From Actinoplanes ianthinogenes (GTDB lineage: Bacteria; Actinomycetota; Actinomycetes; Mycobacteriales; Micromonosporaceae): a DNA stretch of 64,000 nt. Of the stretch, positions 26,784 through 34,856 are shown piece by piece. The notes under the pieces are model-generated. The model ran no database searches. It saw only the letters and a program-made list of their open reading frames with translations, and was not told where the DNA came from. The DNA lies in NCBI RefSeq assembly GCF_018324205.1, contig NZ_AP023356.1:8996501-9060500 (forward strand). Reading direction: 5' to 3'. The stretch's first letter is position 1. The number at the start of each line of letters is the position of its first letter. The translations under genes and the position numbers were made by a program.

Positions 26784-27491
26784 ATGCCCGATTCGGTACG
26801 CGACCGGGTCCGGCCCCCGATCGCCCGCCTCATCGACGCGGCCGGGCGCGACGGGCCGGCCACGCCGGCAGACGTCGCCGGCCACCTGCGATCGGGCGAG
26901 TTCTTCTGGCTCGACCTGGAGCAGCCGGGCGACGACGACCTGGCGGAGTTCCGCCGCGGCCTCCAGCTGCCCGCGGGCGTCCTGGACAGCGTGCCGCACG
27001 CTCGTCAGCGGTCGTCGCTCGGCTGGTCCGGGGGATCGGTGCGGGCCGTGCTGCCCGCGGCGGTGGGCACCCGGCCGGCGGCGTGGATCGCCGCGGAGTT
27101 CGTGAGTCTGCTGCTCACCGAGCAGTTCCTGGTCACCGTGCACCCGGCGCCCTGCGCGGCCCTGCGGCACGCCCGGGACCAGTACGGCGCCCTCGACGAG
27201 GGTGCCCGCAAGGACGCTCTGGACCACCACGCCGGTCTGGTCGCCGGCCGACAGGCCCAGGTGATCAGCGGGCTGACCATCGTGGCGACCGTCTTCCTGC
27301 CACTGTCCTTCCTCACCGGCTACTTCGGCATGAACTTCCGCATCCTCACGAACGACCTGCAAACCTCGTTCTGGCAGTTCGTCCTGCTGGCGCTGGTGCT
27401 GCCGGCCACCAGCGTCGCCCTGTCCCTGCTGCTCATCCGCCGGCTGGAGCGGCGCCTCGGCATCCGTCGCCTGAGGAAGCCGCCCAGCTGA
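26784..27491 (+). CDS. CorA-family Mg2+ transporter-like protein, shortened
   Basis: A 235-aa CorA relative. The N-terminal alpha/beta domain (FFWLDLEQPGDDDLAEF, FLVTVHPAP) and the C-terminal two-TM pore with the signature GMN (TVFLPLSFLTGYFGMNF) are both present, but the long stalk-helix region between them is only ~45 residues. Family members usually have ~320-330 aa. About 95 residues, in frame, seem to be missing between RHARDQYG and ARKDALDHHAGLVAG. It may be non-functional or a specialised form. ATG 26784 follows GGGAGG. It is divergent from the GH63-like gene. Confidence 0.7.
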   Translation: MPDSVRDRVRPPIARLIDAAGRDGPATPADVAGHLRSGEFFWLDLEQPGDDDLAEFRRGLQLPAGVLDSVPHARQRSSLGWSGGSVRAVLPAAVGTRPAAWIAAEFVSLLLTEQFLVTVHPAPCAALRHARDQYGALDEGARKDALDHHAGLVAGRQAQVISGLTIVATVFLPLSFLTGYFGMNFRILTNDLQTSFWQFVLLALVLPATSVALSLLLIRRLERRLGIRRLRKPPS

Positions 27492-27503
27492 CGGTCCTCG
27501 GGC

Positions 27504-28271
27504 TCAGTACTTGGTGTACTTGGCCCAGTCGTAGCCCGCGGTGAGCCGGTAGCCCGGGTAGGTGAACGGTTGCAGCCAGCTGTCGACGCCGATGCCCGGC
27601 CAGAGGTTCATCATGATGCGCTGCGGGTGCGTGGGCAGCGGGCCGCGCGAGCCGTTCTCCTGGTGCACGAGCGCTCCGTCGACGAACCAGTTGATGGTGC
27701 CGCCCCGCCACCACTCGAAGGCGTAGTTGTGGTAACCGGCCGCGGCGTCGAAGCCCAGGTTGATCACGGTCTCGTGGCCGCCGACGCCGTTGGTGAAGTA
27801 GTTGAGCTGCACCTGCCTGGTGTTCTTGCCGAGGATCTCCACGTCGATCTCGTCCCACGGCTGGTTGTCGCTGGGCCCGGTGTAGGTGAAGAACGAGGTC
27901 ACGGTGCCGGGATTCCGGACGGCTTTCAGCCGCGCCTCGAAGCGGCCGTACGAGTACAGGTCGGTGGTGCGGTACTCGCCGGACGCGTACGGCTTGCCGG
28001 AGCAGCCGCCCGGACAGGTCTGGGTGTCCAGGTTGAGGTTCATCGTGCCGCCGCCGAAGGTGACGTGGTCGGCGCGCCAGCCGACGTTGAACATGCTGCC
28101 GTTGCTGTAGCCGTCGGCCTTGTACCAGCGGCCGGTGTCGAAGCCGTTGAAGTCGTCGGTGAAGCTCGGGCCGATGGCGGCCTGGGCCGGGACGGCGCCG
28201 GGAACGGTCAGGGCGACGGCGATGCCGAGGGCGGCCAGCGCTCTCCGCGTGCGGGATCGAGGGATGCTCAC
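27504..28271 (-). CDS. GH16 endo-beta-1,3-1,4-glucanase (lichenase-type), secreted
   Basis: A 255-aa secreted GH16 enzyme. The signal peptide (RRALAALGIAVALTVPGAVPAQA) is followed by the jelly-roll with the catalytic motif DEIDVEIL: nucleophile Glu141, Asp143, acid/base Glu145. The KADGYSNGSMFNVGWRADHV start and the Cys86/Cys90 pair resemble Bacillus lichenases. It should cut mixed-linkage beta-glucan outside the cell. Its promoter carries a perfect TGGAAGCGCTTCCA operator, so it is probably repressed by the LacI-type protein encoded at 29527. Confidence 0.9.
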   Translation of the reverse strand: MSIPRSRTRRALAALGIAVALTVPGAVPAQAAIGPSFTDDFNGFDTGRWYKADGYSNGSMFNVGWRADHVTFGGGTMNLNLDTQTCPGGCSGKPYASGEYRTTDLYSYGRFEARLKAVRNPGTVTSFFTYTGPSDNQPWDEIDVEILGKNTRQVQLNYFTNGVGGHETVINLGFDAAAGYHNYAFEWWRGGTINWFVDGALVHQENGSRGPLPTHPQRIMMNLWPGIGVDSWLQPFTYPGYRLTAGYDWAKYTKY

Positions 28272-28295
28272 GGTTGCCTCCAGGGGACGGGGGTT

Positions 28296-28309
28296 TGGAA
28301 GCGCTTCCA
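28296..28309. promoter_or_regulatory. LacI-type operator upstream of the GH16 gene
   Basis: TGGAAGCGCTTCCA is a perfect 14-bp palindrome with the central CG typical of LacI-family operators. It is 25 bp upstream of the GH16 start codon. Confidence 0.8.
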
Positions 28310-28409
28310 GAATGGCCGATCAAGCTTGGTCGATGACGAGTTTGTTACCTGCCCTTAACGAATGTCAAGTGAAGTGGGTTGTTGGGGCGGGAGCGGGAAA
28401 CCTCGTCTT

Positions 28410-28438
28410 TACATCGATGACTACCGGTCGTACCTTGT
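28410..28438 (+). promoter_or_regulatory. Promoter of the GH26 gene
   Basis: TTTACA (28410-28415), a 17-bp spacer and TACCTT (28433-28438). The predicted start site falls inside the operator at 28443, the classic position for LacI-type repression. Confidence 0.55.
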
Positions 28439-28442
28439 GACC

Positions 28443-28454
28443 GGAAGCGCTTCC
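28443..28454. promoter_or_regulatory. LacI-type operator upstream of the GH26 gene
   Basis: GGAAGCGCTTCC, the same 12-bp core as the GH16 operator, overlaps the predicted transcription start of the GH26 gene. Flanking bases are C and A, so the outer pair is not symmetric. Confidence 0.75.
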
Positions 28455-28462
28455 AGTCTGGA

Positions 28463-28474
28463 GAGAGCGCTCTC
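28463..28474. promoter_or_regulatory. Related palindrome downstream of the GH26 operator
   Basis: GAGAGCGCTCTC, a perfect 12-bp palindrome centred 20 bp from the preceding operator and sharing AGCGCT. It may be a weaker second LacI-type site. It lies between the start site and the start codon at 28499. Confidence 0.5.
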
Positions 28475-28498
28475 GTCATCGATCGACCGGGAGGCAAC

Positions 28499-29530
28499 AT
28501 GCGCAGGCGAGTACTGCTGGGTGCGGCGGCAGCCGCCGTGACGCTGGCGGTGTCCGACCCCGTCAGGGCGAACGCCGCACCGGCCGGCACTCGATACCTG
28601 GGCATGTTCCGGGAACAGGACCCGGCGGCCATCGCCGCCGACGTGAAGGCCCTGTACGGCGTCACCCCGGCCAGCGTCATGTGGTTCGACAGCTGGGCGA
28701 GCGGACGCGCCTTCCCGGTGAACGAGGCCAAGCTGCTCTGGCGCCGCGGCATCATGCCGCACTACACCTGGGAGCCCTGGAACACCGCCCTCGCCGTGAA
28801 CGACCCCGCGCAGATCCACCTCGGCGACATCCTCGACGGCGCCTGGGACGACTACATCGTGGCCCGCGCCCGGGAGTTCGCCGCCGTGCGGCAGCCGATC
28901 CTGGTCCGCTGGGCGCACGAGTTCAACGGAAACTGGTACCCGTGGGGCATCGCCAACAACGATCAAGACCCGTCACGGTACGCGTCGGCGTACCGGTACG
29001 TGCACGACCTCGTCGAGGCGAGCGGGGCGCGCAACGTGCAGTGGGTGTGGGCGTTCAACAACGGCTCGTCGCCGGACGAGGCCTACAACGACCCGGCGGC
29101 CGCGTACCCCGGTGACGACTACGTCGACTGGGTGGGGATCGACGGCTACAACTGGGGATTCGGACCGTCCTGGGATCCGGCCAGCGACCACTGGACGAGC
29201 TTCGACGCGACGGTCTCCAGCGCGTACGCGAAAGCTCGTGACATCGCGCCGGACCGGCCGGTGATGCTCGGCGAGTTCGCGTCCACCGAGGACGGCGGCG
29301 ACAAGGCCGCGTGGCTGCGTGACATGGATGCGCGGCTGCGCTCGGGCGCCTACCCGGACCTGAAGCTGCTCACCTACTTCGACCTGACCAAGGAAGAGCC
29401 CTGGTCGCCGACCTCGTCACCGGCCGCCCTCGCCGCGTTCACCGACTGGGTGCACCGGCGGTACATGAACGGGCGCGGGCACGAACTGGCCCGGGTCGCC
29501 GCGCAGTACGCCTGTTCCCGGCACCGCTAA
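28499..29530 (+). CDS. GH26 endo-glycanase (beta-mannanase/lichenase type), exported
   Basis: A 343-aa GH26 enzyme with an N-terminal export signal (MRRRVLLGAAAAAVTLAV; two of the arginines could make it a Tat substrate). Catalytic residues are Glu141 in VRWAHEFNGNWYPW (acid/base) and Glu259 in VMLGEFAS (nucleophile). GH26 contains beta-1,4-mannanases and beta-1,3-1,4-glucanases; the GH16 lichenase-type partner under the same operator favours mixed-linkage glucan, by inference. ATG 28499 follows GGGAGG. It ends in a 4-bp convergent overlap with the lacI-type gene. Confidence 0.85.
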   Translation: MRRRVLLGAAAAAVTLAVSDPVRANAAPAGTRYLGMFREQDPAAIAADVKALYGVTPASVMWFDSWASGRAFPVNEAKLLWRRGIMPHYTWEPWNTALAVNDPAQIHLGDILDGAWDDYIVARAREFAAVRQPILVRWAHEFNGNWYPWGIANNDQDPSRYASAYRYVHDLVEASGARNVQWVWAFNNGSSPDEAYNDPAAAYPGDDYVDWVGIDGYNWGFGPSWDPASDHWTSFDATVSSAYAKARDIAPDRPVMLGEFASTEDGGDKAAWLRDMDARLRSGAYPDLKLLTYFDLTKEEPWSPTSSPAALAAFTDWVHRRYMNGRGHELARVAAQYACSRHR

Positions 29531-30540
29531 GCCGACTCCCGCACGACCAGTTTCGTCGGCAGGATGAACGACTCCGGCCGCGAGCCGTCCAGCAGATCGA
29601 CCAGCATGCGGGCGGACTCGCGGCCCAGCGCCTGCACCGGCTGGTGCACGGTGGTGAGTTTCGGGTCGGTGTGCACCGCGACCGGCAGGTCGTCGAATCC
29701 GACCACCGCCACGTCGCCGGGCACCGTGCGGCCACTCTCGCGCAGCACCCGCAACGCGCCGGCGGCCATGTTGTCGTTGGCGGCGACCACGGCGTCGAGG
29801 TCGGGATGCGTGCTCAGCAGCGTGCGCATCGCCCCGGCGCCACCGTCCTCCAGGAAGTCGCCCGGCACGACCGCGTACGGCTCGAGCCCGGCCAGCAGCA
29901 ACGCCTCGGCGTAGCCGCGCCGGCGTTCCCGGCCGACCGCGGTGTCCTCCGGCCCGGTGATCATGGCGATCCGGCGGCGCCCGTCGCGCAGCAGGTGCTC
30001 GGTCGCCGTCCGGGAGCCGCCGGCGTTGTCCACGTCGACGTAGAACGGCGGCGTCCCGCGCATCGGCAGCCCGACGAAGACGGTCGGCAGGCCGGACTGC
30101 TCGGCGATGTCGATCAGCGGGTCGTCGCCGCGCATCGCCACCAGCATCACGCCGTCGGCGCCGCGGGTCTGCAGGAACGCCTTGAGCCGCTGCCGGCCGT
30201 GCACCGGCGTGGCCAGGCTGAGCACCAGGTGCAGGTCGGTCTTTTCCAGCGCGGCGGACGCGCCGACGATGATCTGTGCGAAGAACGGATCGCCGAACAC
30301 CTCCGGGCCGTCGCCGGAGACGGCCAGGACGACCGCGCCGGTCTGCTGGGTGACCAGAGCGCGGGCGGCGCGGTTGGGGGTGTAGCCGAGTTCGAGGACC
30401 GCTTTCTCGACCGCCTCGCGTTTGGCGCGGCTCACGTGCGGGCCGTTGTTGACCACGCGGGAGACGACGGTGCGGGACACGCCCGCCCGCTCGGCGACCT
30501 CGTCCAGGGTCGGTGGCCGGGACCGGGCCGGTGACGGCAT
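29527..30540 (-). CDS. LacI-family transcriptional regulator of the GH16/GH26 genes
   Basis: A 337-aa LacI regulator. The HTH (PTLDEVAERAGVSRTVVSRVVNNGPHVSRAKREAVEKAVLELGYTPN) with hinge helix is followed by a periplasmic-binding-type sugar domain (VVLAVSGDGPEVFGDPFFAQIIVGA; DNMAAGALRVLRESGRTVPGDVAVVGFDDLPVA). Its convergent position beside GH26 and the shared GGAAGCGCTTCC sites before GH16 and GH26 make these its probable targets, with an oligosaccharide inducer. No copy of the operator is seen in its own promoter. Confidence 0.92.
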   Translation of the reverse strand: MPSPARSRPPTLDEVAERAGVSRTVVSRVVNNGPHVSRAKREAVEKAVLELGYTPNRAARALVTQQTGAVVLAVSGDGPEVFGDPFFAQIIVGASAALEKTDLHLVLSLATPVHGRQRLKAFLQTRGADGVMLVAMRGDDPLIDIAEQSGLPTVFVGLPMRGTPPFYVDVDNAGGSRTATEHLLRDGRRRIAMITGPEDTAVGRERRRGYAEALLLAGLEPYAVVPGDFLEDGGAGAMRTLLSTHPDLDAVVAANDNMAAGALRVLRESGRTVPGDVAVVGFDDLPVAVHTDPKLTTVHQPVQALGRESARMLVDLLDGSRPESFILPTKLVVRESA

Positions 30541-30573
30541 GACGTGGTCCCTCCGGTCGAGCCGATCACGGCG

Positions 30574-30603
30574 ATCCTAGGGAGCCGCGAGCAACGATGT
30601 AAA
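30574..30603 (-). promoter_or_regulatory. Promoter of the lacI-type gene
   Basis: On the minus strand TTTACA (30603-30598), an 18-bp spacer and TAGGAT (30579-30574), about 34 bp upstream of the start codon, with GGAGGGACC as ribosome binding site. Confidence 0.5.
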
Positions 30604-30699
30604 GCCGACACGGTCATGGCCCCGCCGGTCGGCCGGCAGCGCGGGTCCGTGGTGGCGACGTACCCGCGGTTCCGCCGCGCGACGGCTCCGCGCCGACGC

Positions 30700-30736
30700 G
30701 CCGGCCGAGGACCTCATCCCGAGGTCCTCGGCCGGC
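30700..30736 (-). terminator. Hairpin terminator downstream of the Ltp-type gene
   Basis: A perfect 16-bp stem (30700-30715 with 30721-30736) and a 5-nt loop ATCCC, about 45 bp beyond the stop of the minus-strand Ltp gene. It has no U-tract. The rest of 30604-30780 shows no gene. Confidence 0.7.
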
Positions 30737-30780
30737 TGCCGATGCCGGGCCACCCGTGCTGCGAGTCGCGATCGGCCGGT

Positions 30781-31512
30781 TCAGAGACCGGCGGCCTTGG
30801 CGCCGTAAACGGCCTGCTCGTGGGTGTACTGATCGCCGGCGGACGACTCGAGCTGCCGGATCAGGCCGGCCCGGGAGAACGAGGTGAGCTCAAGATAGTT
30901 CTTGGCGGCCCGGGCGGCCTGCTCGTTGTAGTCGATGTGGAGGGAGTCGACGGCCTTGGTCGCGACCTTGAGCGGGTATCCGTCACCGGCGTCGGACGAC
31001 AGCTGCCGAATCAGGCCCTTGCGGGAGAACGGCGCGAAGTCGAGATAGTTCTCCGCGGCGCGGACGGCGTTCTGCTCCTCCACGGACAGCTTCGGCGCCT
31101 CGGCCTTCGGTGCCTCCGTCTTGGTCTCCTCGGCCTTCGGCGTCGCCGTCGCGACCTCTGCGGCCTCGGTCACCTCGGCCTTGGCGGGCCCAGTCGCCGC
31201 GGTGGCCGTGGCGGCGGCCTTGGATTTGTCGTCGTCACCGCCGCCGGCGATCGCCGAGCCGAGACAGATGATCAGCAGGCCGCCGATGATGCCACCGATG
31301 ATCAGCTTCTTGTTGCTCTTCTTCGGCTGCTGCTGGGGCGGGAACGGAGCTCCCGGCACGGCGCCCGGGAACGGCGGCTGGCCGGCGGGATACGGAGCTC
31401 CCGGCACGGCGCCCGGGAACGGCGGCTGCCCCGGCGGGGCGGGGAAGGGCTGCTGGGGTGGAACCGGCGCTCCGGATTGCTGATACGGGTCGAAGGGCGG
31501 TTGGTGTGTCAA
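30781..31512 (-). CDS. Ltp-family membrane-anchored surface protein
   Basis: A 243-aa protein. The N-terminal ~65 residues are Pro/Gln/Gly-rich with an internal duplication (PPFPGAVPGAP twice) and face the cytoplasm. A TM helix (KKLIIGGIIGGLLIICLGSAIAGG) and a Lys/Ala/Glu-rich stalk follow. Outside are two tandem Ltp/PF07553 repeats, NAVRAAENYLDFAPFSRKGLIRQL and ARAAKNYLELTSFSRAGLIRQL. The domain is named from a phage superinfection-exclusion lipoprotein, and in actinobacteria it is widespread with unknown function. It stands alone and is followed by a strong terminator hairpin. Confidence 0.82.
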   Translation of the reverse strand: MTHQPPFDPYQQSGAPVPPQQPFPAPPGQPPFPGAVPGAPYPAGQPPFPGAVPGAPFPPQQQPKKSNKKLIIGGIIGGLLIICLGSAIAGGGDDDKSKAAATATAATGPAKAEVTEAAEVATATPKAEETKTEAPKAEAPKLSVEEQNAVRAAENYLDFAPFSRKGLIRQLSSDAGDGYPLKVATKAVDSLHIDYNEQAARAAKNYLELTSFSRAGLIRQLESSAGDQYTHEQAVYGAKAAGL

Positions 31513-31757
31513 AAGATCGCTCCTGGAGACGCGGTTATTTCAAGATCAAACTTTCGAGTTGATCTTGGCAGCCGCGAATGCCCAGGTCAACGCCGTCTAG
31601 GCCGGAGAGCGTCCGATTCTGACCGTCCGGACTAGCCGCCGCAGGTCACCGGCTGTCCGCCGGGCGGCCACCGATCGCAGTCGCGGCTGTCCGAAGTCGG
31701 CAATTGCCGCACCTCGCCCGATGTGGTCGGCCAGGATCCGATGCCACTATCGAGCCC

Positions 31758-32114
31758 ATGGCGAATGTGTGGTCCGGCGTGACGATCGACTGTCTCGACC
31801 CCGAGCGGGTGGCCCGATTCTGGGCCACCCTGCTCGGCCGCGAGCCCGGACCGTCCCAGGAGGGCTGGGTCTACCTCGGCGAACGCGGCGATCCCCAACC
31901 CCGGTTGGTGTTCCAGCCGGTGCCCGAGCCCGCGGCCGGCAAGGTCCGGATCCACCTCGACGTCACCGTCGACGACATCGAGGACGCCATGGCCACGGTC
32001 ATCTGCCTCGGCGGCCGCGCGACCGGTGAACGCCACGACTACGACGAAGGCGTGGTCGTGGTCATGGCGGACCCGGAGAACCACGAGTTCTGCCTGGTTC
32101 AGTACTACGACTGA
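31758..32114 (+). CDS. VOC-family (glyoxalase-like) protein
   Basis: A 118-aa single VOC-fold protein: MANVWSGVTIDCLDPERVARFWATLLGREPG, a middle RIHLDVTVDDIEDAMATVICLGG and the closing VVVMADPENHEFCLVQYY, where His and Glu could bind a metal. This is the glyoxalase-like subgroup common in actinobacteria; the substrate is unknown. ATG 31758 is chosen from the conserved N-terminus. The 245 bp between this gene and the Ltp gene (31513-31757) contain no further gene that I can support. Confidence 0.82.
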   Translation: MANVWSGVTIDCLDPERVARFWATLLGREPGPSQEGWVYLGERGDPQPRLVFQPVPEPAAGKVRIHLDVTVDDIEDAMATVICLGGRATGERHDYDEGVVVVMADPENHEFCLVQYYD

Positions 32115-32125
32115 CGAGCCGTGCC

Positions 32126-32893
32126 TCAAACATCCCGGGTGGAGCGCCAGAGGCCCAGCCCGACCGCGACCGCGAGGTACATCGCCAGGTCCAGGTACGC
32201 CAGGCCGAGCGACGGCAGCCGGGGCTTGGCGGCGACGGCGTGCACCTGGGCCACCACGTCGCCGGCGTTGGACAGCAGCAGCCGCGACGGCAGATAGGAC
32301 CAGCCCTCCACGGCTTTGGCGGCGCCGTAGGCGAGGAACACCACCGCGATCAGGGCCGACGTGGCTCCCGCCGGGTGGCGCAGGAACGCGCCGAGTCCGA
32401 GGCCGACCATGGTGACGACGCACAGGTACAGCCCGGCGCCGGCCACGGACCGCAGCACGCCCGGGGCGCCCAGGCCGACGTCCAGGTGCTCGCCGTGCAG
32501 GACCGCTTGCCCGAGCAGGTAACTGCCGAAGGCCAGCGCCTCGCCGGCGATCAACGACACCCCGAAGACGGTGGCCGCCTTCGCCGCGAACAGGACGGCC
32601 CGGCGGGGCTGCGCGGTGAGCGCCGCGACGATGGTGCCGGAGCTGTACTCCGAGGTCACCGCGAGCACGCCGAGGACGCCGAAGGCCAACTGGGCGAAGG
32701 TGAGTCCGGCGAACGCGCTGCCCAGCGGGTCGAACGCGGCCCGGTCGGCGGCGGGCACGGTCGCCCAGCCGCGGACGGTGCTGATCGTGTCGGCGAGACC
32801 CAGGCCGACCGTCAGGGCGACGGCCGCGCCGAGCGTGATCCACGTCGAGCGCACCGACCACAGCTTGCTCCACTCCGCGCGGACCGCCCTCAT
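32126..32893 (-). CDS. ABC-2 type transporter permease
   Basis: A 255-aa permease with six hydrophobic segments; the N-terminus RAEWSKLWSVRSTWITLGAAV and the SEYSSGTIVAALTAQPRRAVLFAAK block are standard for ABC-2 exporters of the NatB/YhaP type. It forms the membrane half of an exporter with the ATPase encoded just upstream (ATGA overlap). The substrate is unknown; such pairs under NarL-type kinases often export antimicrobials or lipids. Confidence 0.88.
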   Translation of the reverse strand: MRAVRAEWSKLWSVRSTWITLGAAVALTVGLGLADTISTVRGWATVPAADRAAFDPLGSAFAGLTFAQLAFGVLGVLAVTSEYSSGTIVAALTAQPRRAVLFAAKAATVFGVSLIAGEALAFGSYLLGQAVLHGEHLDVGLGAPGVLRSVAGAGLYLCVVTMVGLGLGAFLRHPAGATSALIAVVFLAYGAAKAVEGWSYLPSRLLLSNAGDVVAQVHAVAAKPRLPSLGLAYLDLAMYLAVAVGLGLWRSTRDV

Positions 32894-33615
32894 CGCACAC
32901 CTCCGCCGCGGTAGGTCACGGCGCCGGCCGTACACGCGAAGTAGGCGTCCTCGAGGGTGGCGTGCCCGCGGCTGAACGCCTCCACCGTGTCGTCGGCGAG
33001 CAGCCGTCCGCCACCGATGACCAGCAGCCGGTCGGCGACCAGAGCGAGCTCGCTGATGAGGTGACTGGACACCAGCACGGTGCGGCCCTCGCCGGCCAGG
33101 CCGCGCAGCAGCCCGCGGATCCAGTGCACGCCCTCCGGGTCCAGGCCGTTGACCGGCTCGTCGAGCACCAGCGTCGCCGGGTCGCCGAGCAGCGCGGCCG
33201 CGATCCCCAGGCGCTGCCGCATGCCCAGGGAGAAGCCGCGCACCCGCCGGTGTGCGACCGTGGTCAGACCGGCCGTGCCGAGAGCCGCGTCGATGGCGCG
33301 CCGGCCGAGGCCGTTGGCGGCCGCGAGCCAGTGCAAGTGACGGTACGCGGTGCGGCCACCGTGCAGCCCCGCCGCGTCGACGAGCGCACCGACCTCGCGC
33401 AGCGGCTCCCGCAGGTCGCGGTAGGGCCGGCCGTTCACCAGCGCCCGCCCGGCGGTCGGCGTGGTCAGGGCGAGCAGCATGCGGATGGTGGTGGACTTGC
33501 CGGCGCCGTTGGGGCCGAGGAAGCCGGTGACGCTCCCAGGTCGTACCGAAAAGGTCAGGTCGTCGACGGCAGTGGCGGTGCCGTACCGCTTCGTGAGCCG
33601 ATGCACTTCGATCAT
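32890..33615 (-). CDS. ABC transporter ATP-binding protein
   Basis: A 241-aa ATPase: Walker A GPNGAGKST, signature FSLGMRQRLGIAAAL, Walker B LVLDEPVNGLDPEG, H-loop SSHLISEL. ATG 33615 is chosen because MIEVHRLTKRYG is the conserved start; a GTG just upstream is possible. It is coupled to the permease gene and divergent from the sensor kinase at 33717, so this exporter may be a target of that two-component system. Confidence 0.9.
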   Translation of the reverse strand: MIEVHRLTKRYGTATAVDDLTFSVRPGSVTGFLGPNGAGKSTTIRMLLALTTPTAGRALVNGRPYRDLREPLREVGALVDAAGLHGGRTAYRHLHWLAAANGLGRRAIDAALGTAGLTTVAHRRVRGFSLGMRQRLGIAAALLGDPATLVLDEPVNGLDPEGVHWIRGLLRGLAGEGRTVLVSSHLISELALVADRLLVIGGGRLLADDTVEAFSRGHATLEDAYFACTAGAVTYRGGGVR

Positions 33616-33716
33616 GTCGCCGACTCTGCGGCCGCGCGGTCCGCCACCGCGTCCGGCCGTGGGCATATGCCTGTGGGCAGACGACGGCCGGGCCGGGCGC
33701 CCTTACGCTGACGCTC

Positions 33717-34856
33717 GTGCCGATCGAACCTCGCGCCCCGCTGTGGCACCGGATCAGCCCGGTGCGCTGGCTGCTGCTCGACGGACTCGCCGCCGCCGCC
33801 TTCGAACTGTTCGCCTTCGGCATCCTCGGAGCCCGGGAGAGCAATCCGGCGCTCGCCGTCGCGGCGACCGCTCTCGCCGCCGCGACGGTGCCCGCCGCGC
33901 GCCGCTGGCCGCTGGCCGCTGCCGCCGGCGCCCTGGCGGTGTTCTGGCTGTCACCGATCTCGTCGCGATATGCGTGGATCGCGCTGGTCCCGCTCGCCTA
34001 CGCGTTGCTGCGCTGCGCGGAACGGCACCGTCCGGCGGTCGCGGCCGTCGCGCTCGCGGCCGCCCTGACCGGGCCGGTGGCGAGCGCGCTGCCGTCGCTG
34101 CGGCGGCCGGGCGGCATCGTGCCGTTCGCGCTCGTGCTCGCGGTCGCCTGGACGGTGGGCGTCGCCCTGCGCCAGCGGCGCCGCTACGGCGAGGAGCTGG
34201 TGGGGCACGAGGGGCAGCGTGCCGCGGACCGCGCCGCGCGGGAACGGGCCCGGATCGCCCGTGAGTTGCACGACGTCGTCGCTCACGGCATGACCGTCAT
34301 GACGGTGCAGGCCACCTACGGGCGGCTCGTCGTGCAGGACCGGCCGGCCGAGGCGGCGGCGGCGCTGGTGGCCATCGAGACGACCGGCCGGCAGTCCCTG
34401 GCCGAGCTGCGCCGGCTGCTCGGTGTGCTGCGCACCGCCGAGCCGGATCCGGCCGACGACGACCCGGCTCCGGGCCTGGCCGATCTGCCCCGGCTGGTGG
34501 CGCACACGGAGCGGGCGGGAGTGCGGGTCGACGTGGCGGTGACCGGCGACCCGGCCGGGCTCAGCCCGGGGCTGGACCTGTCCGCCTATCGCATCGTCCA
34601 GGAGGCGCTGACCAACGTGGTCAGGCACGCCGGCACCGGCACTGCCCGCGTCACCGTGGAACACCGTCCGGACGCGGTCGTCCTCGACATCGTCGACGGT
34701 GGACGCGGCGGCGACGTCCGGCAGGAGGGACACGGGCTCACCGGCATGCGCGAACGCGTCGCGCTCTACGGTGGCACCCTGATGGCCGGCCCGGTGCCGG
34801 GCGGCGGCTTCCGGGTGCACGCCACGCTGCCGAAACCCGCGGACGAGGCGTCGTGA
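33717..34856 (+). CDS. NarL-type sensor histidine kinase
   Basis: A 379-aa membrane kinase. Four to five hydrophobic helices lie in residues 17-150, then the HisKA_3 dimerisation domain with phospho-acceptor His185 in RIARELHDVVAHGMTVMTVQ. The C-terminal ATPase domain has ALTNVVRHAGTG and GHGLTGMRERVALYGG. There is no separate sensor domain, as in intramembrane-sensing kinases. GTG 33717 is taken as start. It overlaps the response regulator gene (GTGA) and sits between two ABC-2 exporters. Confidence 0.9.
   Translation: MPIEPRAPLWHRISPVRWLLLDGLAAAAFELFAFGILGARESNPALAVAATALAAATVPAARRWPLAAAAGALAVFWLSPISSRYAWIALVPLAYALLRCAERHRPAVAAVALAAALTGPVASALPSLRRPGGIVPFALVLAVAWTVGVALRQRRRYGEELVGHEGQRAADRAARERARIARELHDVVAHGMTVMTVQATYGRLVVQDRPAEAAAALVAIETTGRQSLAELRRLLGVLRTAEPDPADDDPAPGLADLPRLVAHTERAGVRVDVAVTGDPAGLSPGLDLSAYRIVQEALTNVVRHAGTGTARVTVEHRPDAVVLDIVDGGRGGDVRQEGHGLTGMRERVALYGGTLMAGPVPGGGFRVHATLPKPADEAS

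Noticed and set aside
31121..31483. Plus-strand 120-codon frame inside the Ltp gene
   Set aside because: Antisense shadow of the low-complexity Lys/Ala/Pro region.
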